Below are positions 17,965-29,204 of a stretch of 64,000 nucleotides of DNA, one piece after another. Origin of the DNA: Pseudomonas sp. NCCP-436 (GTDB lineage Bacteria; Pseudomonadota; Gammaproteobacteria; Pseudomonadales; Pseudomonadaceae); NCBI RefSeq assembly GCF_019656335.1, contig NZ_BPLZ01000003.1:62001-126000 (forward strand), in the 5' to 3' direction. The notes under the pieces were generated by a model. The model did no database searches. It was not told the origin of the DNA and saw only the letters and a list, made by a program, of their open reading frames with translations. Numbering within the stretch: position 1 is the first letter of the stretch; each line of letters starts with the position of its first letter. A program made the translations under genes and the position numbers.

Positions 17965-18494
17965 AACAGATGAATTGCAACAGCCGGGGCTTCAGCTTCA
18001 TCGAGGTGCTGGTCACTCTGGTACTGCTGACCATCGGAGTACTTGGCATGGTGGCCATGCAGGGTCGGGGTATCCAGCTCACCTCAGACTCGGTAGCCCG
18101 CAACAACGCAGTCATGCTAGCCACGGATCTGCTGGAAAAAATGCGCGCCAACCCGGCTCGTATGACGCAGTTTGTTCTGGATGAACTCCCGGACGCAGGA
18201 GCCTGCGAAGGCGAAGAACCCAATACCCCGATCCAGGCCGATGATGTCAAGCGGCAACTGGCCTGCTGGAGTCAGCAGGTACGCACCCTCCTGCCCGGCA
18301 CGGACGGCAATGGGGAAGACGCCAAAGCCGTACGCCAGGCGTTCCGGGTCTGTCGCTCGAAAAAGCCAGGTGAATGCAGTGACGGCTCAGCAGTCGAGAT
18401 CCAGGTCGCCTGGCGCTCAAATGGCGAGGCCTGCGGCACCGAAAACAACGATGCTCGCTTCATTTGTCGCTTCACTTTGCGCGGGGAGCTTTGA
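17961..18494 (+). CDS. pilV: Type IV pilus minor pilin PilV
   Basis: A 177-residue minor pilin with a ten-residue leader and cleavage site SRG/FSFIEVLVTLVLLTIGVLGM, the signature of the PilV family. The globular domain contains several cysteines (for example in GACEG, ACWSQ, FRVCRSKKPGECSDG, FICRF) that can form disulfides. ATG 17961 overlaps the fimU stop; an in-frame ATG at 17943 would extend into fimU and is less likely. It is part of the pilus-initiation complex. Confidence 0.9.
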   Translation: MKQMNCNSRGFSFIEVLVTLVLLTIGVLGMVAMQGRGIQLTSDSVARNNAVMLATDLLEKMRANPARMTQFVLDELPDAGACEGEEPNTPIQADDVKRQLACWSQQVRTLLPGTDGNGEDAKAVRQAFRVCRSKKPGECSDGSAVEIQVAWRSNGEACGTENNDARFICRFTLRGEL

Positions 18495-18496
18495 AC

Positions 18497-19216
18497 ATGC
18501 ACAAGCAACACGGCATTTCCATCATCGAAATGATGGTCGCCCTGCTCATCAGCAGTTTTCTGATCCTGGGTATCACCCAAGTCTATCTGGACAACCGGCA
18601 AAACACCCTGTTCCAGCAAAGCCAGGGCAGCAATATCGAGAATACGCGATATTCCATTCTGATTCTGGAGCAAACCCTGGCCAAGACAGGCTATCGTCGG
18701 CGCCCCGATGATTCCATGGAATCTGCATTTCCCCAAATCAGCACCCCCTGCGCAATGGAAGCGGGTCAAACAGCCAAAAAACTGAGTGCAACATCCTTCT
18801 GTGTCCGGTACCAGCCAGCTTTTCCTTCGACACGCAGCTGCGACGGCAACATTCCGGATGCGGCCAATGCAAGTAAAAGCCCCTATCAGCCTCGTGAGGC
18901 TTTCGTCGAAGTATTTGATCTGCAAACAGGGGAACTTCGGTGCAATGGGCAGACCATTGCCAGCGGCATCACTGCTATCAACTTTCTTTACGGCTACAAC
19001 CAGAACGAAGAAAAGGAAATCCGCCAGTACAACGACGAGCCGGGAACAGGAAACATTCGTGCCGTGCAGTTTTCCATCATGGCCGCCAGTGATGCGGAAG
19101 TCGGCAAGACTGCAGGCAGCGTCGTCTACAAGCACTGGTTCGGAGAAGAGCCGGATGACAAGCGCCTCTACACCATGCTCTCCAGCAGCACCAGCATGAG
19201 GAACCTGATGCCATGA
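18497..19216 (+). CDS. pilW: Type IV pilus minor pilin PilW
   Basis: A 239-residue minor pilin with a short six-residue leader and cleavage site QHG/ISIIEMMVALLISSF, Glu at +5. The first mature residue is Ile, which is tolerated by prepilin peptidase. The globular domain is larger than that of FimU or PilV and has scattered cysteines. It starts two bases after pilV and its stop overlaps pilX by 4 bases. With PilX and PilY1 it forms the tip subcomplex that primes pilus assembly and, in P. aeruginosa, passes surface-contact signals. Confidence 0.88.
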   Translation: MHKQHGISIIEMMVALLISSFLILGITQVYLDNRQNTLFQQSQGSNIENTRYSILILEQTLAKTGYRRRPDDSMESAFPQISTPCAMEAGQTAKKLSATSFCVRYQPAFPSTRSCDGNIPDAANASKSPYQPREAFVEVFDLQTGELRCNGQTIASGITAINFLYGYNQNEEKEIRQYNDEPGTGNIRAVQFSIMAASDAEVGKTAGSVVYKHWFGEEPDDKRLYTMLSSSTSMRNLMP

Positions 19217-19776
19217 ACAACTTTCAGTACCTTGGCCGGCGCGCCAGCCAGAGGGGAGTCAGCCTCCTGGTAGCTCTGGTCTTTCTTCTGGTAATTACCG
19301 TTATTGCCATTGCCAACATGCGTGAGGTCAGCCTGGAAGCACGTATTACCGGCAATATGATCGAGCAAAAACAACTGCTCAATATCGCTGAAGCCAGCGT
19401 TCGGGACGGAGAGCGGCGCACCCTGTTCCTTGGTCCACACGAACCTGCGGAGGATTGCAAGGATCTGGAGCCGGGCGAGTTATGCCTGCTGCATCGCACC
19501 CCGGATTATGCCGTCAACACCGATGATGGCGCCCAAAAGTACTCCCCTGGTGATGACACGGTTCTTTCCGATTACGCCTCTGCCAATTGGTATGCGCAGA
19601 TAGCCCCTGGTGGAGAGTTGCAGGGCGAGTCGGAAAATCCGGAATACGGCAACATGCTTCTGGGTATCGGCGTATTCCGTTATGAGATTACCGGAGCAGC
19701 CAGTAGCAACGGCCTCAACAGTGCCGTTCGCTCGACTGTGGCACTGAATGCCAAGGGTCGGATTGAACGAGAGTAA
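19213..19776 (+). CDS. pilX: Type IV pilus minor pilin PilX
   Basis: A 187-residue minor pilin. A fifteen-residue leader is followed by QRG/VSLLVALVFLLVITVIAIANM. Position +5 is Val rather than Glu, which is normal for PilX/GspK-type pilins at the very tip. The segment LEARITGNMIEQKQLLNIAEASVRDGE is diagnostic of PilX. It overlaps pilW at its start and the last base of its TAA is the first base of the pilY1 ATG. Confidence 0.9.
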   Translation: MNNFQYLGRRASQRGVSLLVALVFLLVITVIAIANMREVSLEARITGNMIEQKQLLNIAEASVRDGERRTLFLGPHEPAEDCKDLEPGELCLLHRTPDYAVNTDDGAQKYSPGDDTVLSDYASANWYAQIAPGGELQGESENPEYGNMLLGIGVFRYEITGAASSNGLNSAVRSTVALNAKGRIERE

Positions 19777-22700
19777 TGATCATGCCCGTCATGTTATATA
19801 CACGGAACACTGCCATGAGCGTATCCCCAGCTTTCACAAAAAGCCTTCTGAGCACACTAGGCTTCTTTATTTATTTTTCTGGTGTCATGCAAGCCAGCGC
19901 TGCAGCGCTTAACGTCAGCCAGAAGCCGCTGATGCTGACGGAAACCGTTCCGCCAAACCTGATTGTGACGCTGGACGACTCCGGCAGTATGCGCGAGGCT
20001 TTTACTCCCGAATCGATCGATGGAAACAGAGACACGCGTCGGGCCAAGTCATCCACCTTCAACTCGATGTACTACAACCCGGCGGTCACGTACCAGATCC
20101 CGAGAAAATACGATGCCAACGGCACTGAGAACGGTACCTACAGCACCTCGTTTACGAATGCCTACTATAACGGGTACAAGTCGAATCTAGGCGGTCTCGA
20201 CCTGCGCACCGGCTATCGCGTGTCCTGGTGGTACAAACCCACTGTGGCTCATAGCAACACGTTCACGGCAAACGATCCCGACTATAGCTACCGTCAGTTC
20301 GCCGATAACCCCACGACTGACTTCAATTTCGATAGCGGAAACTTCGACGGCCCCGCCACAAATGGCCAATCGCATACACGAACCTCCGGAGGACACACGT
20401 ACACCGTAACCCGCACAAGCAGCGGTTGTACGGTTAGTTTCGCCCACACTACGCCCTACAACGTCAGCTGTACCCGAACGAACAATACCTATAGGGTAAG
20501 AAGGGCAAGTAACTCGACGCAGACAGGCGTCCCCGCCTACTACTACACCTTCAATCCTGCACAATGCACCTCAAAGCTGACCACGGACGACGCCTGCTAC
20601 AGACTGGTGTTCGTCTCGGAGACCTCCGGCATAGGAGGCACCGACGAGCGCCAGAACTTCGCCATCTGGTACTCGTTCTATCGCAACCGTGCCCTCGCCA
20701 CCATGACGGCCGCGCGTATCGCCTTTGCCAACATGTCACCGTCGGCTCGACTAACCTGGCAGAGCCTGAACAAGTGCACCACTCTGGACAGCTCCAGCAA
20801 CTGCAACGACAACCGCTTCCGGGAGTTTTCGGCAGCTCAGCGCGGTCGTTTTTTCTCTTGGCTTGACACTCTGGACTTCAACTCCGGTACGCCGCTACGT
20901 ACAGCAATGGGACGTGCGGGCGAGTTTCTGAAGAAGCCTGTAGCCTGGCACAAGTACCCGAATGACAACAGCAAGACCAATACCACCGCGAACACTTACA
21001 GCTGCCGTCCGAGCTATCACGTCATGATGACCGACGGCATATGGAACGGTAATGACGGCTCTCCGTCAGACCCGCGGAAAAGCGATGGTGCGTCTTTCAC
21101 CCTGCCCAACAACAGGACTTATACCACCTCGATAACGCCCTATGCGGATAGCACCAACAACACGCTTGCCGACCTCGCCATGCACTACTGGGCTACCGAC
21201 CTGAATACCAACCTCAAGAACGACCTGAATCCTTATATCCAGTTCAAGAACGAGGACGCCACCACACAGTTCTGGGACCCGCGGAACAACCCCGCGACCT
21301 GGCAGCACATGGTCAACTTCACCATGGGCCTGGGCCTGACCCGCAGCCTTAGCGAAGCGGGAATCGAATGGCAGGGCAGTACCTTCGCCAGTGCTTCGAA
21401 TGGCAATGGCTACGAGAATCTCAAGAACGGAACCGTCCCGTGGCCGAGCATCAATACGGGCACCGATGACCCCAAAAAGGTTTATGACCTCTGGCACGCG
21501 GCAATCAACTCCCGCGGCGAGTTCTTCAGCGTTGACAGTCCCGACGATATGGTCAAGGCATTCAAGGACATTCTGAACCGGATTGCCGACCGTACCACCA
21601 CCTCGGCACGCCCTGCGGTCTCAGCGGCCTTTGTGGCCGACGGTGCTGGCGGCAGCCTGCACAGCAACGTCTACGCCACCCAGTTTTCCAGCGAGGACTG
21701 GAGTGGCGAGCTCAGTAAAACACTGGTAACCCAAGATAAGCTGACCACTTTGTGGAACACTCGAACGGCCAACCAGGGAGTCAATCCCGATAGCCGAAAC
21801 ATTCTTATGGCCAATCCAGGTCTGAGCGACAGCAAACTGAAGGCCTTTACCTGGAAAAACCTTTCCAGCGAGCAGCAGACAGCTCTCAATACGGATCCGG
21901 AAAGCTTGGTGAACAAACTGGACGGACGAGGCGAGCAACGGCTTGCCTATATCCGCGGAAGCCGGGCTCAGGAAGGCGAGAGCGCTAGCAGCTTCCGCAA
22001 ACGCAATGCCAACACAGTTATCGGCGATATCGTCAACTCCAGCCCCGTGGTGGTGGGAACCCCTGCCTACCTGGCCTATCTGGCCGACTCGATAGAGCAA
22101 CCGGATCGTAGCAACTACCAGAGTTATGCGACTTTCCGCGAGCAAAACCGCAAGGCATATACCAATAAGGACGGGCAGACTGCTGGCCGCAAGGAGATGA
22201 TCTACGTCGGCTCCAATGACGGCATGCTGCACGGTTTCAATGCTGAGACGGGGGTCGAGGAGTTTGCCTTTATCCCCAGCGAAGTGTTCAAAAACCTTCA
22301 TCGCCTTACCGGCAAGAACTACATCGGGGGTGAGCACCGCTTCTTTGTCGACGGAACCCCGATTGTCCGGGATGTCTACCTGAGCGATACCGACGGCTGG
22401 CGAACCGTGCTGGTCGGCACGCTGCGTGCAGGTGGCAAGGCACTCTTTGCTCTGGATATCACGGATCCGAACGCCATCAAGCTGCTCTGGGAATTCGACA
22501 GCACTGCCGAGGGTGGTGACGAGGATCTCGGTTATACCTTTGCCCAGCCGGAAATCGTGCGACTGCATACCGGTCAGTGGGCGGTATTGCAGGGTAATGG
22601 CTATGACAGCGCAAAAGACAAAGCAGCGCTGCTGATCATCGATATCAAGACTGGAGATCTGATCAAGAAGATCACTATCCCGGAAATTACCGAAGACAAC

Positions 22701-23813
22701 ATTACCCTGCCCAACGGGCTCTCCAGCGTACGTGGTGCCGATAACAACGGCGACGGCCTGGTGGACTACGCCTACGCAGGCGACCTGCTCGGCAACCTCT
22801 GGCGCTTCGACCTGGTAAAAACCACCAGCTCTGACCCAAACGAGTTGGAATATCTTGATGAGAAGGGCGTTCCAGTCAAAACCAACGACCCATTCAGCCG
22901 TTACCTGGAAGATGTCAAATCCACCAAAGTGTCCGATTTCACCCTGGCTTACGGTGGCAAGCCACTGTTCACTGCCAGGGATGAGAACGATAACTCCAAG
23001 CGCCGACAGCCGATCACCATTCAGCCGTCGCTGGTGCGTCATCCGACTCGTCATGGCTATCTCGTGCTGGTAGGCACTGGAAAGTACTTCGAAAACAGTG
23101 ACGCCAACGTCGATACCAGCCGGGCCATGACGCTCTATGGCATCTGGGATCGCAATACCAAAAGGCAAAAGACTACGGCAAACCATCTGGTAGCCGAAAA
23201 CCGCACCAAGCTGCTTGAACAGTCTTTCGCGTCTCAACACGACGGAGCCCAGTTCACCAACGAGGAAAATACAGCTACAACTAGCCGGGATATTCGTTTG
23301 CTCAGCGAGAACAAACCGAAGTGGTACAAGACCCTCAAGGACGAAGGGGTCTATCTGACAGCAACTGGCCAGGTCGACATGCAGGACGACCGAAACGTCA
23401 TCGACTGGGGCTGGAAACTCGACATGACCGTGGAAGCCAAGCTGACTGGCGAGATGATCGTCAGCAACATGACCGCCAGCGGCTCCATTCTGTTCCTCAG
23501 CAGCCTGACCCCCAATCAGGATCCCTGCCAGGCAGGAGCAGATACCTGGCTCTATGCCGTCGATGCTTACAGTGGTGGCCGTACTCGCTTCAATGTCCTG
23601 GATCTCAACGCCGACAAGATGATCAGCTCACGCGACGAATATGGCGGCAAAACAATATCAGGCATGCGTTTCCCTGCCGTGGGTGGCTTTACCCTGGCCC
23701 CGGGCAACACGCTTTTCGGCAGCACCGGAGCGGCGGATCCCACGCTGGTAGGCGACGATCCCAACAGTCGCGGCCGTCAGAGCTGGCATATCATTCCCGA
23801 GGAGTACCAATGA
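19776..23813 (+). CDS. pilY1: Pilus tip adhesin/mechanosensor PilY1
   Basis: A protein of up to 1345 residues (1332 if ATG 19815 is used, which places the signal peptide [12 protein letters not shown]...ASAAA at the N-terminus). A von Willebrand A-like domain has a MIDAS motif DDSGSM (67-72) and the downstream TDGIWNG; a Ser/Thr/Cys-rich stretch lies around 190-265. The C-terminal half is a PilY1 beta-propeller with a calcium loop DNNGDGLVD (989-997) followed by [16 protein letters not shown]. The protein sits at the pilus tip, and calcium binding controls extension and retraction in P. aeruginosa. It is longer than PAO1 PilY1 (about 1160). Its stop overlaps the pilE start. No RGD integrin motif was seen. 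Confidence 0.93.
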   Translation: MIMPVMLYTRNTAMSVSPAFTKSLLSTLGFFIYFSGVMQASAAALNVSQKPLMLTETVPPNLIVTLDDSGSMREAFTPESIDGNRDTRRAKSSTFNSMYYNPAVTYQIPRKYDANGTENGTYSTSFTNAYYNGYKSNLGGLDLRTGYRVSWWYKPTVAHSNTFTANDPDYSYRQFADNPTTDFNFDSGNFDGPATNGQSHTRTSGGHTYTVTRTSSGCTVSFAHTTPYNVSCTRTNNTYRVRRASNSTQTGVPAYYYTFNPAQCTSKLTTDDACYRLVFVSETSGIGGTDERQNFAIWYSFYRNRALATMTAARIAFANMSPSARLTWQSLNKCTTLDSSSNCNDNRFREFSAAQRGRFFSWLDTLDFNSGTPLRTAMGRAGEFLKKPVAWHKYPNDNSKTNTTANTYSCRPSYHVMMTDGIWNGNDGSPSDPRKSDGASFTLPNNRTYTTSITPYADSTNNTLADLAMHYWATDLNTNLKNDLNPYIQFKNEDATTQFWDPRNNPATWQHMVNFTMGLGLTRSLSEAGIEWQGSTFASASNGNGYENLKNGTVPWPSINTGTDDPKKVYDLWHAAINSRGEFFSVDSPDDMVKAFKDILNRIADRTTTSARPAVSAAFVADGAGGSLHSNVYATQFSSEDWSGELSKTLVTQDKLTTLWNTRTANQGVNPDSRNILMANPGLSDSKLKAFTWKNLSSEQQTALNTDPESLVNKLDGRGEQRLAYIRGSRAQEGESASSFRKRNANTVIGDIVNSSPVVVGTPAYLAYLADSIEQPDRSNYQSYATFREQNRKAYTNKDGQTAGRKEMIYVGSNDGMLHGFNAETGVEEFAFIPSEVFKNLHRLTGKNYIGGEHRFFVDGTPIVRDVYLSDTDGWRTVLVGTLRAGGKALFALDITDPNAIKLLWEFDSTAEGGDEDLGYTFAQPEIVRLHTGQWAVLQGNGYDSAKDKAALLIIDIKTGDLIKKITIPEITEDNITLPNGLSSVRGADNNGDGLVDYAYAGDLLGNLWRFDLVKTTSSDPNELEYLDEKGVPVKTNDPFSRYLEDVKSTKVSDFTLAYGGKPLFTARDENDNSKRRQPITIQPSLVRHPTRHGYLVLVGTGKYFENSDANVDTSRAMTLYGIWDRNTKRQKTTANHLVAENRTKLLEQSFASQHDGAQFTNEENTATTSRDIRLLSENKPKWYKTLKDEGVYLTATGQVDMQDDRNVIDWGWKLDMTVEAKLTGEMIVSNMTASGSILFLSSLTPNQDPCQAGADTWLYAVDAYSGGRTRFNVLDLNADKMISSRDEYGGKTISGMRFPAVGGFTLAPGNTLFGSTGAADPTLVGDDPNSRGRQSWHIIPEEYQ

Positions 23814-24265
23814 AAAGGCAACAGCAGGCTTTCAGCCTGATCGAACTGATGCTGGCAGTAGCCATCGTCGGCATTCTGGCGGCGATCGCCATTCCCAACT
23901 ATCAGGACTACATCACCCGGAGCAAACGCGCCGAAGGCATGGCGCTGCTTCAGGAAATGGCCGCCCTTCAGGAGCGTTTCTATGCCCAGAACGGTCGCTA
24001 TGTAACCAGCAATAACGATATCGGTCGTCTGGCCAGCAGTACCAGCCAGGTTACAGGCAGCGGAAGCAGTCAGCGGATCCGCTCGGAGAACGGCTACTAC
24101 CATGTTGCGGTTTCCAGTCAGGCTGGAGATGGCGGTTACACGCTTACAGCAGAACAGCAGATCGGTGATAGCCCCTGTGGCAACCTTACACTCAACGCGA
24201 TTGGAGTGAAGGGACGAAGTGCCACTGGCTCAGATGCCAAAACCGTGGAGCAATGCTGGAAATAA
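23810..24265 (+). CDS. pilE: Type IV pilus minor pilin PilE
   Basis: A 151-residue pilin with a seven-residue leader MKRQQQA, then [33 protein letters not shown], a textbook pilin helix except that the residue before the cut is Ala rather than Gly. The globular part has the PilE-typical Cys pair ([15 protein letters not shown] and EQCWK at the C-terminus) forming the D-loop. The ATG overlaps the pilY1 stop by 4 bases; the small pilY2 gene that P. aeruginosa has between them is absent. A strong terminator follows. Confidence 0.92.
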   Translation: MKRQQQAFSLIELMLAVAIVGILAAIAIPNYQDYITRSKRAEGMALLQEMAALQERFYAQNGRYVTSNNDIGRLASSTSQVTGSGSSQRIRSENGYYHVAVSSQAGDGGYTLTAEQQIGDSPCGNLTLNAIGVKGRSATGSDAKTVEQCWK

Positions 24266-24273
24266 CCCTCTGC

Positions 24274-24312
24274 AAAAAAGAAAACCGGCTTAAATGGCCG
24301 GTTTTCTTTTTT
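24274..24312. terminator. Bidirectional terminator between pilE and ispH
   Basis: A perfect 16-bp stem (24274-24289 with 24297-24312) has a GC-rich core CCGGC/GCCGG and A-rich/T-rich outer arms on both sides, with loop TTAAATG. It can stop transcription from pilE and, in reverse, from ispH. Confidence 0.9.
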
Positions 24313-24362
24313 GCTTGATTCACTATCTCTGCTTTCTTGATTCAGCCCCTGGATCACAGCAG

Positions 24363-25307
24363 TCAAAGCTGGCGAACACGCAACTCCTTTGGCATCGAGA
24401 AGGTTATGTTCTCTTCACGGCCATCCAGCTCGGTCTCAGCCTCTGCGCCCCAGGCGCGCAACTGTTCCAGGACGCCACGCACCAGAATCTCCGGCGCGGA
24501 AGCACCCGCCGTGATACCGACCTGGCCGACCCCTTCGAACCATTCACGACGCAGATCCTCGGCACCATCGATCAGATAGGCCGGCGTACCCATACGCTCG
24601 GCAAGCTCACGCAAGCGGTTGGAGTTGGAACTGTTGGGACTGCCGACCACCAGTAGCACATCACAGACACTGGCCAACTGCTTGACTGCATCCTGACGGT
24701 TCTGTGTGGCATAGCAGATATCGTCCTTACGCGGGCCGCCGATGGCGGGAAAGCGGCTGCGCAGCGCATCGATCACCTTGCTGGTATCGTCCATGGACAA
24801 GGTCGTCTGGGTGACAAAGGCCAGATGCTCAGGGTCACGCACCTGTAGCTCGGCCACATCGTCCTCGTTCTCGACCAGATAGATGGCGCCACCGTTGCTG
24901 GCGTCGTATTGGCCCATGGTGCCCTCGACTTCCGGGTGCCCTTCATGGCCGATCAGAATGCACTCGCGCCCTTCGCGACTGTAGCGGACCACTTCCATAT
25001 GCACCTTGGTAACCAGCGGACAGGTGGCATCGAACACCTTCAGCCCGCGTCGTGCGGCTTCGTCGCGCACCGCCTTGGACACACCATGGGCGCTGAAAAT
25101 GACAATGACGTCATCCGGCACCTGATCCAGCTCCTCGACGAACACCGCCCCACGGGCACGCAGATCCTCGACCACGAACTTGTTATGCACGACTTCATGG
25201 CGCACGTAGATGGGCGGGCCGAATACCTCCAGAGCACGGTTGACGATCTCGATGGCCCGGTCGACCCCGGCGCAGAAGCCGCGTGGATTGGCAAGTTTGA
25301 TATGCAT
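24363..25307 (-). CDS. ispH: 4-hydroxy-3-methylbut-2-enyl diphosphate reductase IspH
   Basis: A 314-residue iron-sulfur enzyme for the last step of the MEP isoprenoid pathway, giving IPP and DMAPP. The three cluster-binding cysteines are in GFCAGV (Cys12), DATCPLVTK and VVGSPNSSN-flanked [16 protein letters not shown] and [14 protein letters not shown] are also conserved. ATG 25307 gives the usual length; an upstream in-frame ATG would add 22 unrelated residues. It is the last gene of the minus-strand run ribF-ileS-lspA-fkpB-ispH. Confidence 0.96.
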   Translation of the reverse strand: MHIKLANPRGFCAGVDRAIEIVNRALEVFGPPIYVRHEVVHNKFVVEDLRARGAVFVEELDQVPDDVIVIFSAHGVSKAVRDEAARRGLKVFDATCPLVTKVHMEVVRYSREGRECILIGHEGHPEVEGTMGQYDASNGGAIYLVENEDDVAELQVRDPEHLAFVTQTTLSMDDTSKVIDALRSRFPAIGGPRKDDICYATQNRQDAVKQLASVCDVLLVVGSPNSSNSNRLRELAERMGTPAYLIDGAEDLRREWFEGVGQVGITAGASAPEILVRGVLEQLRAWGAEAETELDGREENITFSMPKELRVRQL

Positions 25308-25421
25308 ACTGGCTGTCCCGCTACTGATAGGAATCGGCCTGAACGATTCCGGAAGGCTGCAGCCGGCAATCAAGGATGCCGGCTGTCAGAGATGAAGGTT
25401 CGAACTGTCCAGGTCTTTCGG

Positions 25422-25859
25422 CTAGAGCGCCCGCACCGCGATGATTTCCACCTCGAAGTCCAGCTCCTTGCCAGCCAACGGATGATTGAAATCCACGGTT
25501 ACCCGGGTCTCATCGAAGGCCTTCACCACACCTGGCAGCTCAGCATTGGCGGCATCGTTGAAGATCACCAGCAAACCTTCGGAAAGCTCCATACCCTCGA
25601 ACTGACTACGCGGCATAACCTGCACGTTCTGCGGGTTGGGCTGGCCGAAGCCCTGCTCCGGCTGAATCCGGATCGTCCGCCGGTCACCGGCCTTGAAGCC
25701 GTAGAGCGCCTGCTCGAATCCCGGCAACAGATTGCCGTCGCCGACCTGGAAGGTGGCGGGTTGCTTATCGAAGGTACTATCGACTACTTCGCCACTTTCC
25801 AGTCTGAGGGCGAAATGCAGGGTTACTTCCCGATCCGGGCCGATACGCAGGTCTGTCAT
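25422..25859 (-). CDS. fkpB: FKBP-type peptidyl-prolyl isomerase (SlpA/FkpB-like)
   Basis: A 145-residue isomerase of the SlyD/SlpA class. Residues 10-70 and 125-145 form the FKBP core (LESGEVVDSTFD, GDGNLLPGFEQALYGFKAGD), and the inserted flap region (FGQPNPQNVQVMPRSQFEG) is the IF domain with chaperone activity. It lacks the His-rich tail of SlyD. It overlaps lspA by 4 bases (ATGA). The lspA-fkpB-ispH order is conserved in many gammaproteobacteria, though why these genes are linked is unknown. Confidence 0.93.
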   Translation of the reverse strand: MTDLRIGPDREVTLHFALRLESGEVVDSTFDKQPATFQVGDGNLLPGFEQALYGFKAGDRRTIRIQPEQGFGQPNPQNVQVMPRSQFEGMELSEGLLVIFNDAANAELPGVVKAFDETRVTVDFNHPLAGKELDFEVEIIAVRAL

Positions 25860-26365
25860 CGTGCTGCCTCCTTCGCAGACTTGTCACCCCTGAACATATC
25901 CAACGCCAGCAGGATGGCTCCGAGAGTGATAAAGGTGTCTGCCAGGTTAAAGGCCGGGAACAACCAGCGATCCTGCCAGTGCACCAGGATGAAGTCGACT
26001 ACATGTCCCAGCACTACCCGGTCGTACAGATTGCCCAGCGCCCCGCCAAGCACCATGGCCAGTGCCACGGCCAGCAGAGTTTCCTGCGGTTTCAGACGCT
26101 TCAGCCAGACCACTAGCACAGCGCTGACAATGACGGCTATGGCAGCGAAGAACCAGCGCTGCCAGCCGGCCGCATCGGCCAGAAAGCTGAAGGCGGCTCC
26201 GGTGTTGTAGGCCAGAGTCCAGTCAAAATAGCCCGGAATCACCTGAACCCGCTGATACATGGCCAGACTGCCTTCGGCGATCACCTTTGTCAGGCGATCG
26301 CCGATCAGGATCAGGAGGCTCAGCAGCAACCAGGGCAAATGACCGAAACGAGCCGCATTAGGCAT
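25856..26365 (-). CDS. lspA: Signal peptidase II (prolipoprotein signal peptidase) LspA
   Basis: A 169-residue inner-membrane aspartyl protease that cuts the signal peptide off diacylglyceryl-prolipoproteins such as BamD and Pal in this window. Four transmembrane helices are apparent. The catalytic aspartates are in [14 protein letters not shown] and [11 protein letters not shown], and YNTGAAFSF is also conserved. ATG 26365 starts inside the end of ileS (8-base overlap); a longer upstream frame would only add ileS-overlapping sequence. Confidence 0.95.
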   Translation of the reverse strand: MPNAARFGHLPWLLLSLLILIGDRLTKVIAEGSLAMYQRVQVIPGYFDWTLAYNTGAAFSFLADAAGWQRWFFAAIAVIVSAVLVVWLKRLKPQETLLAVALAMVLGGALGNLYDRVVLGHVVDFILVHWQDRWLFPAFNLADTFITLGAILLALDMFRGDKSAKEAAR

Positions 26366-29204
26366 GCTTGCGCACCTCACCTTCGCCTTCGATGTTGCTG
26401 ACGCAGCGTCCGCACAGCTCCGGATGTGCGGCATGACTGCCGACATCGGCGCGGAAGTGCCAGCAACGTCCGCACTTGGCGTGGGTCGACTTGACGATCT
26501 TCAGCTTCAGCCCTTCCACCTCGGTAACCACCGCATCAGCCGGAGCCTCGGCCAGCGGCGCAGCCTGCGCCGCCGAGGTGATCAGGGCAAAGCGCAGTTC
26601 GTCGCCGAGCTTGGCCAGATCCGCCTGCTTGGCCTCGTCGCAGAACAGGGTGACTTCCGCCTGCAGGCTGGCACCGATGGCCTTGGTCGCACGGAGATTT
26701 TCCAACTCCTTGTTCACCGCTGCCTTGACCGCCATGATGCGATCCCAGTAGGCGCGATCCAGCTCGAAGCCTTCCGGCAGACGACTCAGACCTTCGTACC
26801 AGATGTTGAGCATCACCGATTCATTGCGCTCGCCCGGCAGGTACTGCCAGATTTCCTCGGCGGTGAACACCAGAATCGGCGCAATCCAGCGTACCAGCGC
26901 CTCACTGATGTGATACAGCGCGCTCTGACAGGAGCGACGGGCAATGCTGTCAGCCGCGGTGGTGTACTGACGATCCTTGATGATGTCCAGATAGAAGCCA
27001 CCCAGCTCCTGCACGCAGAAATTGTGTACCTTGGAATAGACGTTCCAGAAGCGATATTCGGCGTAAGCCTCAACGATCTCGTCCTGCAGGCGGGCGGTAG
27101 CATCCAGCGCCCAGCGATCCAGATCGAGCATCTGCGCAGGCTGCAGCAGGTCGCGTGCCGGGTCGAAACCGTTGAGGTTGGCCAGCATGAAACGCGCGGT
27201 ATTGCGGATGCGTCGATAAGCATCGGCGCTGCGCTGGAGGATCACCTTGGATACCGCCATTTCACCGGAGTAATCGGTAGAAGCCACCCACAGGCGCAGA
27301 ATGTCGGCGCCCAGGCTATCGTTGACCTCCTGCGGCGCAACCACATTGCCGAGGGACTTGGACATCTTGCGACCGTTCTCGTCGACTACAAAACCGTGGG
27401 TCAACAGCGCCTTGTAGGGAGCATGGCCATCAATCGCGCTGCCTGTCAGCAGCGAGGAATGGAACCAGCCACGGTGCTGATCCGAACCTTCCAGATACAG
27501 ATCGGCGCGCGGACCACTGGTGTGCCCCAGCGGGTGCGAACCACGCAACACGTGCCAGTGGGTGGTGCCGGAATCGAACCAGACATCCAGGGTATCGTTG
27601 ATCTTCTCGTAGTCAGCCGCCTCGGCACCAAGCAGTTCGGCAGCATCCAGCTTGAACCAGGCCTCGATGCCTTCCTTCTCGACACGCTTGGCCACTTCCT
27701 CCATAAGTTCAACGGTACGTGGGTGCAGTTCACCGCTGACCCTGTGCAGGAAGAACGGAATCGGTACGCCCCAGTTGCGCTGGCGTGAGATGCACCAGTC
27801 CGGGCGACCGGCAATCATGTTGTGCAAGCGCGCCTGGCCCCAGGCCGGAACGAACTGGGTTTGCTCGATGGCAGCCAAAGCCCGCTCACGCAGGGTGGCA
27901 CTATCACCGTCCTCGACAGCTTTTCCGGCGCGATCCATACCGACGAACCACTGCGCAGTAGCACGGTAGATCAGCGGAGTCTTGTGGCGCCAGCAGTGCA
28001 TGTAGCTGTGCTGGATCGGCTGGTGCTTGAGCAGCGCGCCGACCTCACTCAGCTTGTCGACGATGGCCGCGTTGGCCTTCCAGATGAACTGGCCGCCGAA
28101 GAACGGCAGATCCGCCACGTAGACACCGTTACTCTGCACCGGACTGAGAATCTCGTCATTGCTCATGCCGTACGCCTTGCAGGTACGGAAGTCATCCTCA
28201 CCGTAGGCCGGAGCCGAGTGGACGATGCCGGTACCGGCCCCTAGCTCGACGTATTCGGCAAGGTAGACCGGCGAAAAGCGCTCGTAGAATGGATGGCGGA
28301 AGCGGATCAGCTCCAGTGCCGCACCGGCGGCAGTGGCAATCACCTGCCCTTCAAGGCCGTAGCGCTGCAGGCACGATTCCACCAGCTCCTCAGCCAGTAC
28401 CAGCAGGCGCTCACCGGTATCGACCAGGGCGTAGCTGAACTCCGGATGGACGTTGAGCGCCTGGTTGGCCGGAATGGTCCACGGCGTGGTGGTCCAGATG
28501 ACGATGGCAGCAGGTTTGCTCAAGCTGCTCAGGCCAAAGGCGGCCGCCAGTTTCTCGGCATCCTCGACCGGGAAGGCAACGTCGATGGCGTCGGATTTCT
28601 TGTCCTGATACTCCACCTCGGCTTCAGCCAGCGCCGAGCCGCAATCGAAGCACCAGTTCACCGGTTTCAGCCCCTTGAACACGAAACCCTGACGAACCAT
28701 CTCGGCCAACGCGCGGATCTCGCCGGCCTCGTTGGCAAAGTCCATGGTCTTATAAGGATTTTCCCAGTCACCCAGTACACCGAGACGAATGAAATCGGCC
28801 ATCTGCCCGGCAATCTGCTCACTGGCATAGGCGCGGCAACGCTCACGGGTCAAATCCGCCGGCTGATTCTTGCCGAAGGTGGTCTCGACCTTGTGCTCAA
28901 TGGGCAGACCGTGGCAGTCCCAGCCTGGCACGTAGGGGGCATCAAAGCCGGCCAGAGTCTTGGAGCGGGTGATGATGTCCTTGAGGATCTTGTTAACCGC
29001 ATGACCGATATGAATGCTGCCGTTGGCGTAGGGAGGGCCGTCGTGCAGAACAAACTTCGGACGTCCCTCACCAGCCTTGCGCAGCTTGCTATACAGGCCA
29101 ATCTCGTTCCAATGCTGGATGGTCAGCGGCTCGCGTTGCGGCAGGCCAGCCTTCATCGGGAACTGGGTATCAGGCAGGTTCAGCGTGGCTTTGTAGTCGG
29201 TCAT
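26358..29204 (-). CDS. ileS: Isoleucyl-tRNA synthetase
   Basis: A 948-residue class I synthetase. The HIGH motif is in [10 protein letters not shown], the KMSKS loop in [10 protein letters not shown], and the CP1 editing domain has the usual [13 protein letters not shown]. The C-terminus carries the zinc site [12 protein letters not shown]...CGRCV. The form is the ordinary bacterial (mupirocin-sensitive class) type by length and zinc finger. Its start overlaps the ribF stop by 4 bases (ATGA), linking tRNA charging and flavin synthesis in one operon, as in E. coli and other pseudomonads. Confidence 0.97.
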   Translation of the reverse strand: MTDYKATLNLPDTQFPMKAGLPQREPLTIQHWNEIGLYSKLRKAGEGRPKFVLHDGPPYANGSIHIGHAVNKILKDIITRSKTLAGFDAPYVPGWDCHGLPIEHKVETTFGKNQPADLTRERCRAYASEQIAGQMADFIRLGVLGDWENPYKTMDFANEAGEIRALAEMVRQGFVFKGLKPVNWCFDCGSALAEAEVEYQDKKSDAIDVAFPVEDAEKLAAAFGLSSLSKPAAIVIWTTTPWTIPANQALNVHPEFSYALVDTGERLLVLAEELVESCLQRYGLEGQVIATAAGAALELIRFRHPFYERFSPVYLAEYVELGAGTGIVHSAPAYGEDDFRTCKAYGMSNDEILSPVQSNGVYVADLPFFGGQFIWKANAAIVDKLSEVGALLKHQPIQHSYMHCWRHKTPLIYRATAQWFVGMDRAGKAVEDGDSATLRERALAAIEQTQFVPAWGQARLHNMIAGRPDWCISRQRNWGVPIPFFLHRVSGELHPRTVELMEEVAKRVEKEGIEAWFKLDAAELLGAEAADYEKINDTLDVWFDSGTTHWHVLRGSHPLGHTSGPRADLYLEGSDQHRGWFHSSLLTGSAIDGHAPYKALLTHGFVVDENGRKMSKSLGNVVAPQEVNDSLGADILRLWVASTDYSGEMAVSKVILQRSADAYRRIRNTARFMLANLNGFDPARDLLQPAQMLDLDRWALDATARLQDEIVEAYAEYRFWNVYSKVHNFCVQELGGFYLDIIKDRQYTTAADSIARRSCQSALYHISEALVRWIAPILVFTAEEIWQYLPGERNESVMLNIWYEGLSRLPEGFELDRAYWDRIMAVKAAVNKELENLRATKAIGASLQAEVTLFCDEAKQADLAKLGDELRFALITSAAQAAPLAEAPADAVVTEVEGLKLKIVKSTHAKCGRCWHFRADVGSHAAHPELCGRCVSNIEGEGEVRKHA

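Noticed and set aside
21621-23240. A 539-codon minus-strand open frame inside pilY1
   Set aside because: Antisense to the clearly identified PilY1 propeller; no recognisable domain and no start signal.
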